Below are positions 1 to 11,235 of a stretch of DNA of 38,438 nt, one piece after another. Source of the stretch: Isoetes engelmannii (lineage: Eukaryota > Streptophyta > Lycopodiopsida > Isoetales > Isoetaceae); assembly GCA_011763485.2 (NCBI GenBank), contig JAANSK020166664.1:1-38438 (forward strand). Direction: 5' to 3'. How positions within the stretch are numbered: position 1 is the stretch's first letter; each line of letters starts with the position of its first letter. The position numbers and the translations under genes were made by a program. The notes under the pieces were generated by a model. That model was not told the DNA's origin and did not search any database. It saw only the letters and a program-made list of their open reading frames with translations.

Positions 1-202
1 CTTTTTTCTCCTCACTCGCCTTGTATTCTTGATATTCTTTTAATTTATTGAGATAAGTTCTTCAAAAAAAAAAAAAAAAATACTTGACATCTAGATTACA
101 CCATGATGTGAAGGAAGAGGGTTGGGGTTATCTCTATCTCCCTTAGCATTTCTATATAATTGCATTTTACTTTTAATATAGTTTCTTCGACCCTCAAGGC
201 GC

Positions 203-234
<32 letters not shown>

Positions 235-1302
235 CAAGCCACTTACATGGCCTCGAGTCCATGGTAACCCCAAGTTGCAAATAGAGGTATTCCAATTTTT
301 GCTTGAGAACAATAATGTTGGGTCGTGTATGTAGAATTAAAAAATTATGTACTCATTTTTTAGCATAGAAAATATACTTTGGAGTTTCATACATGAAATT
401 AAAGGAAAAAATCGACGCGTCTGACTTGGCCCAACTAATAGAATAAAACAAATTAGACTAGCATATGCCTAGTGTAGGGTCCTAACGTTTGCATCTATTG
501 AGTTGTATAGGTCGGTCCTCGCCTACCATTACTTCGGTGTGACATATGGCATGGGTCGTTTGAACATGTCTACTTGGTAGATAGGGTCGACAACTTCAAG
601 ATTGGCGTCACTCGTGTAGCACTATCATGAGTATCTCCAAATGTGGTGCCCAAATGTGTGTGACGTTGCCTTGTTGACGTTCCGAGAGTGCTCTCCTATG
701 CTTTGACTCCTAACGGAATTGTGGAGAAATGTTCAGTACAAAAAAATGGGGGTTTGAGATATCTTTGCAAGCATTCGTAAACATTTTGCAGCATCCATTA
801 GGACATGCAACGGCTCGACTGGTTAAGATCAAGTGTTTCCATTGTAGCTAAGGTCCTTATAGCCACTTCCTTAGCAACCAAGGAACAATGTTCTCTTTAT
901 GTGTGCTGGAGCTTTGCCCCGAGTTTTGGTTTGGGCCTAGGCCCCCTTTCCTGTACCGGTCCCATAACCCGATTGGGTTTTCGTGGACGTTAAAAATTTC
1001 TTCTTCTTCTTCTTTATCCTTATTATTTGTGAAGCGTCTATCTATCATAGAAGATGAAATGAAGAATAAATGCACCACAAGATCGCAATTTTGAACATTC
1101 TTGATTAAAAGCTACCCTAAGTAGTTCTTCAAACATTTAAAACCAGAATGATAACCCAAAAGTAAACTCTTTTTAGCAAGATGCAAAAAGTAGATTCGAA
1201 TAAATTTCTGGCTTCCATGGATTGTAAAGTTTTAACACCAAGACCACAGGATCTTTGATTAAATTATGACGAGTAGCATTCCCATAACTTTGATGAAATT
1301 GT
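1..1302. other. gene-poor stretch, low-complexity A tracts
   Basis: I see no supportable gene here. Short open frames lack any recognisable domain. The stretch has an A-run near 64-80 and a longer one near 203-230, which look like decayed poly(A) tails or slippage tracts. Confidence 0.5.
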
Positions 1303-1420
1303 ATGGGGAAGGGAAGTTGGGGATCCCTTTCCGGTTAATCCGGTGGGGCCCGTGACCGACGATAGCCGGGAGCGGGTCACCGGATTAACCGGAAAGGGAG
1401 ACCCAACTCCCTTCCCCTAT
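1303..1420. repeat. foldback (hairpin) element, about 42-nt arms
   Basis: The left arm (about 1303-1345) and right arm (about 1378-1420) are near-perfect reverse complements with one small indel. Each carries a G/A-rich outer part and an inner CCGGTTAATCCGGTG-like part. The loop between them is only about 30 nt. No coding potential is visible. This is the form of a short foldback or MITE-like element; the family is unknown. Confidence 0.75.
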
Positions 1421-1932
1421 CAATATGGAAACAGGGGAGCCAAATTTGCCCCCCTTTTTCCCCTGCGGCGATGGTGCTCAAGGCGGCCGCTGCACCTCCT
1501 ATAGCTATGGCGATGGCTTTTTTTGTGCCTCTCTAACAGCTACTGCAGAACAAGGTAAGACAGGGTACGCACAGGGTAAGATCTATTTCTTTTTGGAGCC
1601 TTTGATTACAAAACTGCCAGCCGAGACGCCATAGCCAAGGCTAATCCGGTGGTTATGGCTAGGAAGATCGACAAGATTTGAAAAAAGAAAGAAAAAAAAT
1701 GTTTAGGCGAGCGAGATCCGGCAGAGCTTGCTATGGGCCCAAAGAGGCTGAAGAAAGGGGCCTTAGAAGAAGGGTCGCCCCCTGTTTCCAGAAATCCCCT
1801 GCTTCTGAACTGAGATGTTCCTAACCTGTTTAACCGGTCGTCCGGAATTGGAAGACCCAACTTCCATTCCGGAATGTGGGGGTTGACACGTGTCAGCACG
1901 AGCAGGAAAAGGGCGACCCTGTTTCCATATTG
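1421..1932. mobile_element. putative MITE with 17-bp terminal inverted repeats
   Basis: The ends 1421-1437 (CAATATGGAAACAGGGG) and 1916-1932 are inverted copies matching at 16 of 17 positions. The interior, about 480 bp, has no transposase-like frame. It contains its own small hairpin around 1842-1873 (CCGGAATTGGAAG against CTTCCATTCCGG). It begins directly after the preceding foldback with no spacer, so the two may be parts of one composite element. No target duplication was identified. Confidence 0.5.
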
Positions 1933-3171
1933 TAAATAACTTTCATTGATATATAATGCAGAACTTGTCTGTGCTATCAAGACACTTTCAACATATTAAA
2001 ACTTGCTATGAGAATAAGTTACCACAAAGGCGCCCTAGCTCATCCACAATGTATCATTATAGTCCCAATTCATTATCAACCGAAGTAAAGATATAAACAT
2101 TTAATAAAAGTTCCTTAAACAACAAATATACAATATCAAATTGACCACATGAGAATTTATAGAATGTTAAAAGAGCAATATGACCAAGCTTCACAGTCAT
2201 AAGAATCTTGGGTGGCTAACTCTTTTGACTTGTGTGTCAAATCCTCTGGGGATTCATCTATATGTATTTTGGGTATGGCATATAGGTACCTAGGGTCAGG
2301 CAAAAAGACCTTATTATACGCACAAAAATGCCTTGTTATACCCTTATACTTCAAAAAATACAACTAAACAAGTGAGATAAATGGTAGATACGCCACATTA
2401 TGAGTACGAAATAGGCAACAACAAAAACCTTTAGCATATGCTCAGATGGTTTTTACGCATAACAAGTGCATCCCTCTTGGAATCAAATGCCCTCTCAATG
2501 CACCAATTCTCAACGACGTCTGAATGCAAGAGAGCTTCATTCAATCCCTTCAATGTATGTAGTTGAGCTTATAACATGCAAGTACTACTCAAAGCAATTT
2601 GCCACACAGCCTGCAAGTTCTGTATCTCATCCACACAAAAACTAACTGCCCTAAATGTACAAAGAGACCTTGGCGAAAACCATCAATGTACTGAAGCAAT
2701 AATATATCCCCTTGTTTAGTTCTTGTTTGAATTCTACAAGAAATGGATTGAACAATGAAGAACACAAAGAACTTGAAACAATTGCAACAGAAATACTTAA
2801 TTAGACATAGCTTGAGAACTTGCAATCTATCGATCCCAAAACTAGGCTTAGGTACATAATTCCACAATGTAATGTATAAGCCTCATGTTAAGGCATCTCC
2901 ATAATTCAAGCCCTAATAACAACTAACAAATATAGCAACATAACAATCACCTTAATTTAATAGTTCAAACAGTTTTCATATTTAAAATGGACTTTTAACA
3001 CTGCTCTTGATGGCATTCTAAAGGAGCATGAAAATGGCAACTTTAATTCCATGTTTCTAGATTTCTATAAAGATCTATTTTGTATAGACAGTTATAGTTA
3101 TATGTGAGCAAACGCTAGAATCAAAGTGGTTTTAATCTTGCATTATTTTCCTTTGGAGCATGATCAATTGA
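1933..3171. other. non-coding or decayed stretch
   Basis: No intact gene was recognised. On the minus strand around 2440-2660 short frames read like protein with few stops (for example LKGLNEALLHSDVVENW, near 2490-2560). I cannot assign them to a family, and they may be an old exon or transposon relic. Confidence 0.35.
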
Positions 3172-3326
3172 AAAACATGAATTTCTTTGTAACTATTTAA
3201 GATATCTTGAGAAAGGCAAACCGAGAAACATGAATTTCTTTGTAATTATTTAAGACATCTTCAGAAAAGCCACCGAGTGGATCCCAAATATTCACATTTT
3301 GTAGGACGGTGGAACATATAAATCAG
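3172..3326. repeat. 52-bp tandem duplication extending into a direct repeat
   Basis: Two adjacent copies of a unit beginning AAACATGAATTTCTTTGTAA (about 3172-3223 and 3224-3277) differ at several positions. The second runs on into an 82-bp segment (3245-3326) that recurs at 3702-3784. Confidence 0.65.
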
Positions 3327-3544
3327 TTACACTAAGTTAACGTCGAAGGCCTTTGTAGGTTCAGAAAAGTCTCGGCTATGGCGAGATTGATGAGCATACC
3401 TGGTAGAGGAAGGCTCGCCTGATTCCGACGCCATCGCCCAGGCCAGCAGCTTATTTCAAACAAAGGAAAGCACCGTTTTGGCTTCTATAAAGGCCTAAAT
3501 AAAAAAAAAAAAAAAAAAGGGCCTTCGACGTTAACTTAGTGTAA
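3327..3544. mobile_element. 218-bp MITE with perfect 25-bp inverted repeats
   Basis: The first 25 bases (3327-3351) are the exact reverse complement of 3520-3544. The core contains TTACACTAAGTTAACGTCG. The interior has an A-run near 3501-3518 and no coding capacity. Sequence just beyond the right end (3545-3577) partly echoes the left arm in inverted form, so the element may be nested or longer than 218 bp. It lies between two copies of an 82-bp direct repeat. Confidence 0.7.
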
Positions 3545-3701
3545 TTTTGGCCGAACCTAAATCGAGAAAGGCCTTTTTTTTGGAAGGGCCTTTTTGTTTT
3601 TTTTTTTAAGTAATCTGGCTGTCCACTGGCATCGATGCAACCCAACCGTGACCGTTAGATCTAGGGCTGCACCCCGCCATTACGGTATAATATTATATAA
3701 G

Positions 3702-3784
3702 ATTATTTAAGACATCTTCAGAAAAGCCACCGAGTGGATCCCAAGTATTCACATTTTGTAGGACGGTGGAACAAATAAATAAGT
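3702..3784. repeat. second copy of 82-bp direct repeat
   Basis: Nearly identical to 3245-3326 (shared core GTAGGACGGTGGAACA), 457 bp apart in the same orientation. It is too long for a normal transposon target duplication, so a segmental duplication, later interrupted, is more likely. Confidence 0.7.
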
Positions 3785-3870
3785 GGCAATTTCCGCTCGT
3801 TCAAGCGGCAACAGGCAGAACTCGTTCAAACAGCAACAGAATAAAAAAAAAAAAAACAGACGGACTTGTA

Positions 3871-3875
3871 AAAAA
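3871..3875 (-). terminator. pol III T-run terminator of tRNA-Asp
   Basis: Five T residues on the minus strand, one base beyond the discriminator base of the tRNA. A run of four or more Ts is the standard RNA polymerase III stop signal. Confidence 0.8.
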
Positions 3876-3876
3876 T

Positions 3877-3948
3877 CGCCAATGCCGAGGATCGAACCCG
3901 GGTCACCCGCGTGACAGGCGGGAATACTTACCACTATACTACATCGAC
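3877..3948 (-). tRNA. trnD-GTC: tRNA-Asp (GTC)
   Basis: On the minus strand a 72-nt cloverleaf can be folded. The acceptor stem is seven pairs, GTCGATG with CATTGGC, including two G-U pairs. The D-arm contains TAGTATAGTGGTAAGTAT. The anticodon arm is CCCGC-CTGTCAC-GCGGG, giving anticodon GTC. The T-arm is CCGGG-TTCGATC-CTCGG with one G-T pair. The discriminator is G, as usual for tRNA-Asp. The internal A box and B box (GGTTCGATCC) are present, and the transcript side runs straight into A-TTTTT, a pol III terminator. It closely matches plant nuclear tRNA-Asp from memory. Acceptor-stem differences from the usual plant sequence keep a stem, so it looks functional. No 3' CCA is encoded, as expected for a nuclear gene. 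Confidence 0.95.
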
Positions 3949-5817
3949 TTGTTGTTTTGAAGTTATAATTCAAATTTTCTAAGACTTCTCTCAATTGAAT
4001 ATTTGAATCCATTTCTGATGATCTGTTTAACAGCGGCTGATTTCCTGGCGTCGTTTCCTTAAACGGCCCATTTAAAATGGAAAAACAACAGAAAAATGTA
4101 CCAAACAAGAAAAACAAGGCCTCGAAAGACTTTGTGATACAGTCATTCGTGAATGCCTTTGTTGTAAAACTAATAATCCTGAGCTTAAATCTTCTTTCTC
4201 CGATCACATGACTTTATCATGTTGCCTTCCAAATTTCATTTCCATTTATTAGCTCCAATTGAGATTTCCAAAACCAAAAAGGATTATGATTAATGATCCC
4301 AGAAAGCAGAAAGCTAGCGGGGTTTCAGTTCATCAACTTGCAAATTCCGGATGCACCAAATTTAAGCAAAAGCCATTACTTTGTGTGCAAAAATCATTAT
4401 GTTGTGATGCTTTTCCATTTCATTTCCTTCCAGAGGGCATTTAAAGCAATTTCCTGCATTGCTGATTTTTATATTACTAAATTTTGTCCATACTATTTGA
4501 TGTTTTCATCAATACCTTGTTGATGGCTCATCCCACTTTGTGATTTCCTCCTGTGTTCGTGCTGCAGTAGATCATTAGCTTAATTTAGGATATGCAGTTT
4601 GATTTTTTAATTTTTGTTAATGGCTTGTTAATCGAAGGTTATTTCTCTTTCCAGGAGCCAAGATCCGCTTCAATTCACGGACAAAAAAGTTAGGTTATGC
4701 ACTCGAAAATTGGTTCTTATTGGAAAAAATAAAGATTAAGATTCTCTCCTATGCAAACAAATGCAAACAATAGTGAATTATCATGTCATACAATAGCTAC
4801 TAGTAAATGTGTGGACGGCGTTGCCGTGCATAGGTTCTACGCGTTGTCGTTGCTGCCGTGTTGTGAAGTCACATTTGTTCCTACACACTTACATGTTCTT
4901 TGAGGTTGAGTAACATGGTATATGCGAAGTCTCAGATTCTAGTACAAAAAAGCCTGGTATGACACATGACACAGCAAGGGATATGTTTTCTAGTAACGAG
5001 TGCTGGCGTTGGTGGGCATATCGTAGGTACTGGTGAAGTTGTACACATACTCAGCACATATAACACAAATTTTGTCCTACAGGTCAATTCATGGTATTGT
5101 ATTCAAATTACAATTTGTAATGGCAATTACTTTGGTAGCAGTTAGGTGTAGTGGAGCATTGTCTGGATTGCAAAGTACGCTTGGCATAAGATTCCAAATA
5201 ACAATGGCACTAAAGCATATCACAAAACTGAAGCTCAATATTTTGGAAAATATGTTTGACTATACTCAGTGGTCATATGACCTTGAATCATACATGTTTC
5301 TATAGAAGATGCACATTGAGTAGCCTTTGTGAAATGGGAAGCATTTCATTGGATGGTTCTTGTGTAGGCTATTAGATTGTTGTAAACTCAATTGTAATTT
5401 GTTTGCCATGGAAAGTAGTTCCTTTGGTCTTAAGTTCATAAACATGATACTTTGGCACATTCCCCAAGGTTCCCCAAAAAGTAGATTTCTCTTGAACCTA
5501 AAGGAAACACATCTACATGAGTCTGCAAATAAAAGCATTCCATTAACAAAGTTGGAGAAACAACGGATGGGCCTTCATGAAATCCTTTAAAAAATGATCC
5601 GGAGTTGGGTCTCCAAAAAAATATTTTCTCTACATCACAGTTACATCTGCACAATCCAACATGGACATTGTTTTTCTTGCCCACAGTTGAGAAAACGAGA
5701 AAGGATTTTTGGTTAATCAAATTGGTAAAAAGCAAAGGTTAAAGGGGCAACAAGAAAGGAAAATGAACCATTGGAATAAGGAAAAATAAAAGGAAAAATT
5801 GCTGGAGGAACCAAAAT
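3949..5817. other. gene-poor stretch
   Basis: No recognisable gene, repeat array or structured RNA was found. Several short open frames on both strands (for example 5033-5305) show no domain, and their frames conflict with one another. Confidence 0.4.
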
Positions 5818-6489
5818 TGTCATGAACCTACCCAAAGTACACGGAAACTATGCGCAAAATACACAAAATGTATGCCAAGATCGGCAAAAGAATTCTGTTA
5901 TACAATGAAAAAACATTGATACAATGGCCTGAAGGCGATCAAGAACAGAAGACATGAGACAAGCGTCTAGAAGGCTCAAGATTGGCGTTGAACCGAAATA
6001 GTTCGTGAAGTATGAGGCTTCACTATACATGTCCGCACCAATGGTCAGGATCATGCCACTCCAGCGAGCGAGATTGCACCAGGTGTCATTCATGCACGTG
6101 GTTTGTGTGATGGTCATACATGCAAGTACAATACTTGTATGGTCATCCTTGTATGGTCGTCTACCCAAAATACACGAAAACTACGTACAAAATACACAAA
6201 AATGTATGCCAAGATCGGCAAAAGAGTTCTATTATACAATGAGAAAACAGTGATACAATGGCCCGAAGGCAATCAAGAACAGAAGACAAGAGACAAGTGC
6301 CTAGAAGGCTCAAGACTGATGTTGAACCGGAATAGTTTGTGAAGTGTGAGGCTCCACTATATTTGTCCGCACCAGCTCAAGACCACGCCACTCCAGCGGG
6401 CGAGATTGCCCCAGGTGTCGTTCATGCACGTGGTCCGCATGACGACCATACATGCAAGTATAAAACTTGTATGGCCATCACACCATCCC
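5818..6489 (-). mobile_element. LTR-like sequence in two tandem copies (Ty3/gypsy fossil)
   Basis: About 325 bp occurs twice head to tail, at about 5828-6152 and 6161-6484, offset by 333 bp and clearly diverged. On the minus strand a purine-rich tract (GGAGGGGGA, near 6491-6499) directly precedes the first copy. The far end finishes in ..CATGACA at 5818. Position, polarity and the upstream chromodomain make these the 3' LTR region of a chromodomain element. The doubling could be an LTR-LTR tandem or a local duplication. Confidence 0.65.
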
Positions 6490-6739
6490 CCTCCTGCGAC
6501 GACATCAAGTCGATCGGAGGGGAGCCAGAGTACTGAGGTTGGGCTTGTCTGAGTAATTCAGCTATTTTATCTGGAGCATTGGACACATTCTCTGCAGATT
6601 CCCAGATTTTATCACTTGGCAAATATCCTTCCCAATCAACTAGATAATAGAGGCAACGCCGCAAGAACTTGGAGTCCAAACTTTCTCGAACTTCAAATTC
6701 CTCATGACCTCGACAGGTGGTGGAGGTGGAGGTATGCAA
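6422..6739 (-). mobile_element. chromodomain end of a Ty3/gypsy (chromovirus) fossil
   Basis: The translation contains a typical chromovirus chromodomain core (CLYYLVDWEGYLPSDKIW, then ENVSNAPDKIAELL). In chromoviruses this domain sits at the C-terminus of integrase, just before the polypurine tract and 3' LTR, which is the arrangement seen here. The rest of pol is not found upstream; a DUF7869-family ORF lies there instead. The element is a broken, truncated fossil. Divergence between the two LTR-like copies suggests an old insertion. Confidence 0.8.
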
Positions 6740-6799
6740 TCTGGAAAAGGATTTGTCGTGTAGGGTTCTAAAAAGGAGACGTGCGCACTAGAACAAAAT

Positions 6800-8483
6800 A
6801 GCCTTCTTTGATGTCATCAAATCCATCCCACTCTGAGAGGTCGAACCACTTTGGCTTTGATGCCATGCTTCCCACCCACCATTTGGATCCTTTGGTGAGA
6901 GAAGCTTTCTTAGAGTTGTTGGCTTCAGAACATTCCTATCTATTCTCCGGCGAGAAACCATCTCTTAACTTTGCCAAACAGAGCTGCTCACTTTCTACAC
7001 AAGTGACCACTTTCTCCCAATACTTGATTAGGGAGTCCAAGTGGTCCCTCTTAAGGGATGAAGTTAGCTTTCCCTTTCTGACATCCTCCAAGTGTGTCAA
7101 GTATGCCCGGATGCTCTTCACCAGATCGCTGGAGTCCTTAACTATTTTGAAAAGGGGAAGTGGCTTGGGCTCACCCACAGGAAGAAGCACCTCACCATCG
7201 GGACCCTTTCTCCATAATTCAATTCCTTGCACTTGCATCCATAACTTGTTTGATGGCCTCCATTTGTATTGCATGATAGGAACTCCATCTCTAACCCAGA
7301 ACTTAAACTGGAGAGGCTTGTTGTGCCCTGTCAACTTATCTTCACCTTCCAATGAGTATCCCTCGACAAATGATTTTCAATCTGCAACCTCGTCAAACAT
7401 GAAAGCCATGGGGTTGGGGCTAACACAACTCTCAAACATGTCCATGAGTTCAAGGAGTGTGGTCACGTTCTCCCTCTTAATCTTAGTGGAGAAAGTCCCA
7501 AAAAAGCCATCTATATCATCGTGAGTGTGGCCAATCATCATGAACCCCACCTTCACAATCTTGAAGATTCCAATTGCTGTTAAGTAGGACATAGCCCCAA
7601 ACATCCACCTATTCTTGTTCTTTTTGCAATTAGTTATCAAGTTGGACACACAGTTCCTCAGGCAGAGGTTTTCAACTAATAGGGAATGCATCCCATGTCC
7701 TCTTTCTTTCTACAGACACCTTGGAAGTAAGCTCGATGATATGCCTTTGGTATGCTAGAGGTTGATTATCCATCAACGCGTCGAAAATCGGGGCTGATGG
7801 GGAATATCTCCTCCCTTCTATAGTGCCACGCTCCAGAGTTCTCAAGCAATTGAAGACTGAACTTACATGAAAAATTGGATTGTCTTTCCAAAGGATGAGC
7901 AGGAAATGTCTATAGGTCCCAGCACCATGTCTATGCGTCAATACACCTGTCAAACTTACTTTGATCTGAAAGGCATTTTGACAGTGTTTAGGGAAAGGAT
8001 CCAACTTTGGTAAGAGGGTCTTGTGCTGATCCATCTTGTCATGAATCAGACACAAATATCTACCTGGCTGCATCTGTGAAAAGGTCCTCCATTGCCAATA
8101 TAGTTACCTGCAAAAAAATTGCTCTGGCTGGTGCTTTCTAAACTGCTCTCTTATTGCCATCCTCTCCTTCTTGATTGCAGTTGAAGCAAGCCTATCCTTC
8201 AACTGAATGCAAACATTGCACTTTGAAAATGACATTTGTTGTGCAGCACACATACATCTCAGAAACGAGCTTTCCATATCCTGCTAAAAGAAGGTTGAGA
8301 TAGAGGGCGTCGCCTCGTGGATTCAAGTATTGCATTCACCTCCTCCAGGCATTCCTTCTGTATATAATATTGTGGCAAAACTCTTTGGACCTCTCTAACA
8401 CCATGTTCATTCACCTTGGACTTGTGTGGCATAGATTGGGACATGTATCTCACGAAACTCTTAAACACTGCAATGGCTCTCAA
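6800..8483 (-). pseudogene. DUF7869-family protein, interrupted
   Basis: Minus-strand coding blocks in order match the plan I recall for DUF7869 proteins. These are an N-terminal block with RIWKARF (8259-8483), then FSKCNVC...LKDRLAS (about 8110-8240, a CxxC element), and HDKMDQHKTLLPK (7672-8073). Next come KNKNRWMFGAMSYLTAIG and MIGHTHDDIDGFFG (7377-7691), then EGEDKLTGH...PIMQYKW and the C-terminal part (6936-7352). The blocks fall in different frames and at least three breaks separate them, so this is not one open frame. No introns are evident. These proteins are multi-copy in several plants and their acidic residues could be catalytic, but a transposase role is my inference. It abuts the chromodomain fossil, probably by insertion of one into the other. 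Confidence 0.7.
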
Positions 8484-9368
8484 AGTGTTTGACTTGGATT
8501 TGACTTGTGTTTGACTTAGAGGAGTGCCCAGTTAGGGTTTTTGTTAGAGAAGGCTTCATGTTTGTGTTCATAGTTTGAGCTACCAACCTTGGATTTCAAT
8601 GTTTTTAGCTCGTTGCTGGGAAGCTGGTTCAAAGCTCTTTCCAATGGCTTGTGGCGTCATAGGTTTTAGATTTTCGCTCATAGTCATTTCGGCTCTGACA
8701 TACTTCGGCCTTTTGGAAGGAATAGCATCAAAGTCCAAATTGCATGCAAAATCTCATGTCTCCATGGTGATGCAAGGGGGCAAATTTGGCACTGCATCAT
8801 AATCTACTGGCTAATGCATCGAATAGTACAAGTGCTTTGAATAGGGGTACTGCTTTTGCAGATGGTGCCTTTGTGCCCCATGCCACCAATTGTAATAGAG
8901 ATCAGCCTCGACCGCTTCCTTCGAGCTCCTCAACCTCTGAAGCAAGTGACGGCCTCTATGTAGTCTTTCTATACGGCGATCCCCCATGGACGCCAGACAT
9001 CATTAGAATACATGACAAAGAATATATTTGTGCGACTATATATGATCCACATCTATACCTTGGCAACCGCCCTACAGGGTGGCTCATTTCTATTTTGGCC
9101 ATCTTTCAAGTTTTGTTTCCGTTTGTCCAGCAGTACATTTATTTTATGGTTTAGGGTTTGAGATCTTGCAGCCCATCTTTCGACTTTAGTTAGCGACTAG
9201 ATCTCAGTAACCACTTAGGTGAGTGCAGGCAAAGGAGACTCGGTTGGAGTTCCAGTTACCTTCTGTTGATGTTTTCTATCAAACATGATACGTGCAAGAA
9301 TACTCTTCAAGCATCTGGATACAATGTAGTTAAGATTTATCTTGATTTAACCAATTAGTATACAAGTC
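8484..9368. other. unassigned stretch with plus-strand open frames
   Basis: Plus-strand frames at 8575-8802 and 8786-9154 overlap in different phases. The second has a serine-rich part followed by DPHLYLGNRPTGWL and a hydrophobic C-terminus. I recognise no family and cannot say whether either is translated. Confidence 0.25.
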
Positions 9369-9419
9369 TCATAATACGCGAGTGTTCGTGTCCAAATTAC
9401 ACACGTACACAAAGTCTAG

Positions 9420-9585
9420 AGTTTCCAAAGTTTCGCCAATTACAACATCCACAAGTTTCCAATAGTACATCTCCAAAGTTTCAATAGTTACAAAGTCCAC
9501 ATGTCTCCAATAGTACACATCCAAAGTTTCAATAGTTACAATATGTCCTCGAGTTTCCATTAGTACATGCCCAAAATTTCCACAA
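9420..9585. repeat. 48-50-bp imperfect tandem repeat, about 3 copies
   Basis: A unit resembling GTTTCCAATAGTACATCTCC followed by AAAGTTTCAATAGTTACAA repeats at about 9455-9503 and 9504-9552. Degraded partial copies lie on either side. The overlapping minus-strand frame (9369-9560) is therefore repeat-derived. Confidence 0.7.
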
Positions 9586-9732
9586 CCAAAATAGGTGGTG
9601 TTGTATACAACTTACACCAAGTACAAGTCCCAAGAATTGCATGTCTGAAATATACACGTACTTCAATGCCAAGATTCACCTGCCCAATACTTACAAGTTT
9701 GACCAAACACAAGCACAATACAAAAAATACAG

Positions 9733-10191
9733 CTATCGTTGTTGAACAATCCCTGTCATGGTGCTACTACATCCCCAAAGCATGGAGGAGGAGGTGGGTA
9801 AGGCGGCATGTCTTGTTAGGGTCTGGTATTTCCTCGCCTGGGCATGCTTCTTCAGTTCAATGATAGACATTTGCCTCGTGCAGGGTGTCAAATATATGCC
9901 ATACGTCATTTGCATTTGCGGACGTAGCGATAGTTGGAGTAATTTGGCACTTGGGCTTGCGCCACCCCGAAGACTGCATATTGTGCCTCCGGAATTATCC
10001 GTCCACAGTGCAACGGGCATAACTAGCTTCTCAACATAGATTCCATCATGCGCTTTATATGAAACCAATAGCCACATCCCAATGCATACCACCCCACCTG
10101 AGAAAGCCCCTCCTGGCATACGGGACAAACCCTCTGGTCCAGGTTTAGGATGCTCTTCATACAGGTACTCTCGAGGCCACCCACCAGCCAC
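9733..10191 (-). pseudogene. unrecognised minus-strand coding relic
   Basis: A 152-aa open frame with a proline/glycine-rich N-terminus (PREYLYEEHPKPGPEG) and no domain I recognise. It lies on the same strand as the neighbouring ORFs at 10510-11034 and the kinase-like block, and may be the downstream part of the same decayed gene. Function unknown. Confidence 0.3.
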
Positions 10192-10509
10192 CTATTTGAG
10201 TCTCATGGCTTGGATGCAAGGGATTGGCATGCAGCAGGTTGGTCAGCTGTTGCAAACGCTCAGTACTGGCATGAAGGCTGGCCACCATAGTACGGGCTTG
10301 TGCCAATTGCGCGCTTGTTTGTTCAAGCATTCACCTCGTTTCATCGTACAAGTCTGCCTTTTACCATGCTTGCACCAAGCCGATTATGATATTGTTATTA
10401 TGTTATTTTTTGGTGCGCAGCTGATTCTCTAGGTCGGCCACCTTGTTATGACCTCGTGGTCTGCAACTAGCTGTTTCGAGGCGGCGCAAGATGTCCGGTA
10501 CCAGATATA

Positions 10510-11100
10510 TCATTGCAGGGTTCTTGATGCCAACTTGGTCAGCAGGTCCATGCTTTGGTTCTTGGCGACTCTCTTGTTAGCAAGATGTCGTCTACCCCTG
10601 GTGGAAGCACAATCAATGTCTGCATTGTTGACGACCTCGTGGTACACCAGTTTGAAAAAGTTCTTTGACATCTCGAAGTCCTTTGGTACATAATCATGCA
10701 TCTGCATGAATTTGAAGACTCTGCAGTTTGATGGTTTGTACCTGTTTTTGGCTGCTGGAGGCCAGTCTCGATCAAATAGCTCCTCCTTGACTCGGTCATG
10801 AACCTCCTCCATGTCAACCCCACCCGCCTGATGCCCTGGGCCTCCGATGAGTGCAGCCTCCTGGAGGTCAATATGCTTGGCTGCAGGCTTGTTAATAATC
10901 TGAACAATCTCCCAAAATTTATGTATTTCGCGGCCCCAATCTTCGACCCTACGGGCGTGTGCCTCAGCACGGGTAGTTCTATCACCCGCAATTCCCATGG
11001 GTACCTCATCGAGGTCAAAGTCCCCAAGGGGCATCTATAGGCTAGTCGCCGACAGGACCTGCCTCGTTGACCTCACTGGTAGATGCCATGTGTGGGATCC
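10510..11100 (-). pseudogene. unrecognised acidic/charged protein relic
   Basis: The minus-strand frame 10510-11034 (174 aa) has protein-like composition: GREIHKFWEIVQIINKP, then FDRDWPPAAKNRYKPSN and KNFFKLVYHEVVNNADIDC. A short upstream frame at about 11042-11091 begins MASTSEVNEAGPVGD and is out of phase with it, which suggests a break or an unrecognised junction. The KNRYKPSNCRVFKFMQMHDYVP stretch looks conserved in character, but I cannot name the family. Confidence 0.35.
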
Positions 11101-11235
11101 GTCTGCGTGTGTTTAATCTCGTGTCCTGAGGTGGAAGCTGCAAAGAAACCGAGTATACACAAATAAGGATTAGAAGTCGTTGTAAATGTAAAGAAATGTG
11201 AAAACAAAGTTCAAACAACAAGCCAATACGAGCCA

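Noticed and set aside
1606-1980. A 124-aa minus-strand ORF as a membrane protein gene
   Set aside because: Most of it lies inside the TIR element and its inner hairpin, and the hydrophobic run comes from A/T-rich low-complexity DNA.
6808-7524. A 238-aa plus-strand open frame
   Set aside because: It lies opposite the DUF7869 blocks, which have recognisable motifs on the minus strand; the plus frame shows none.
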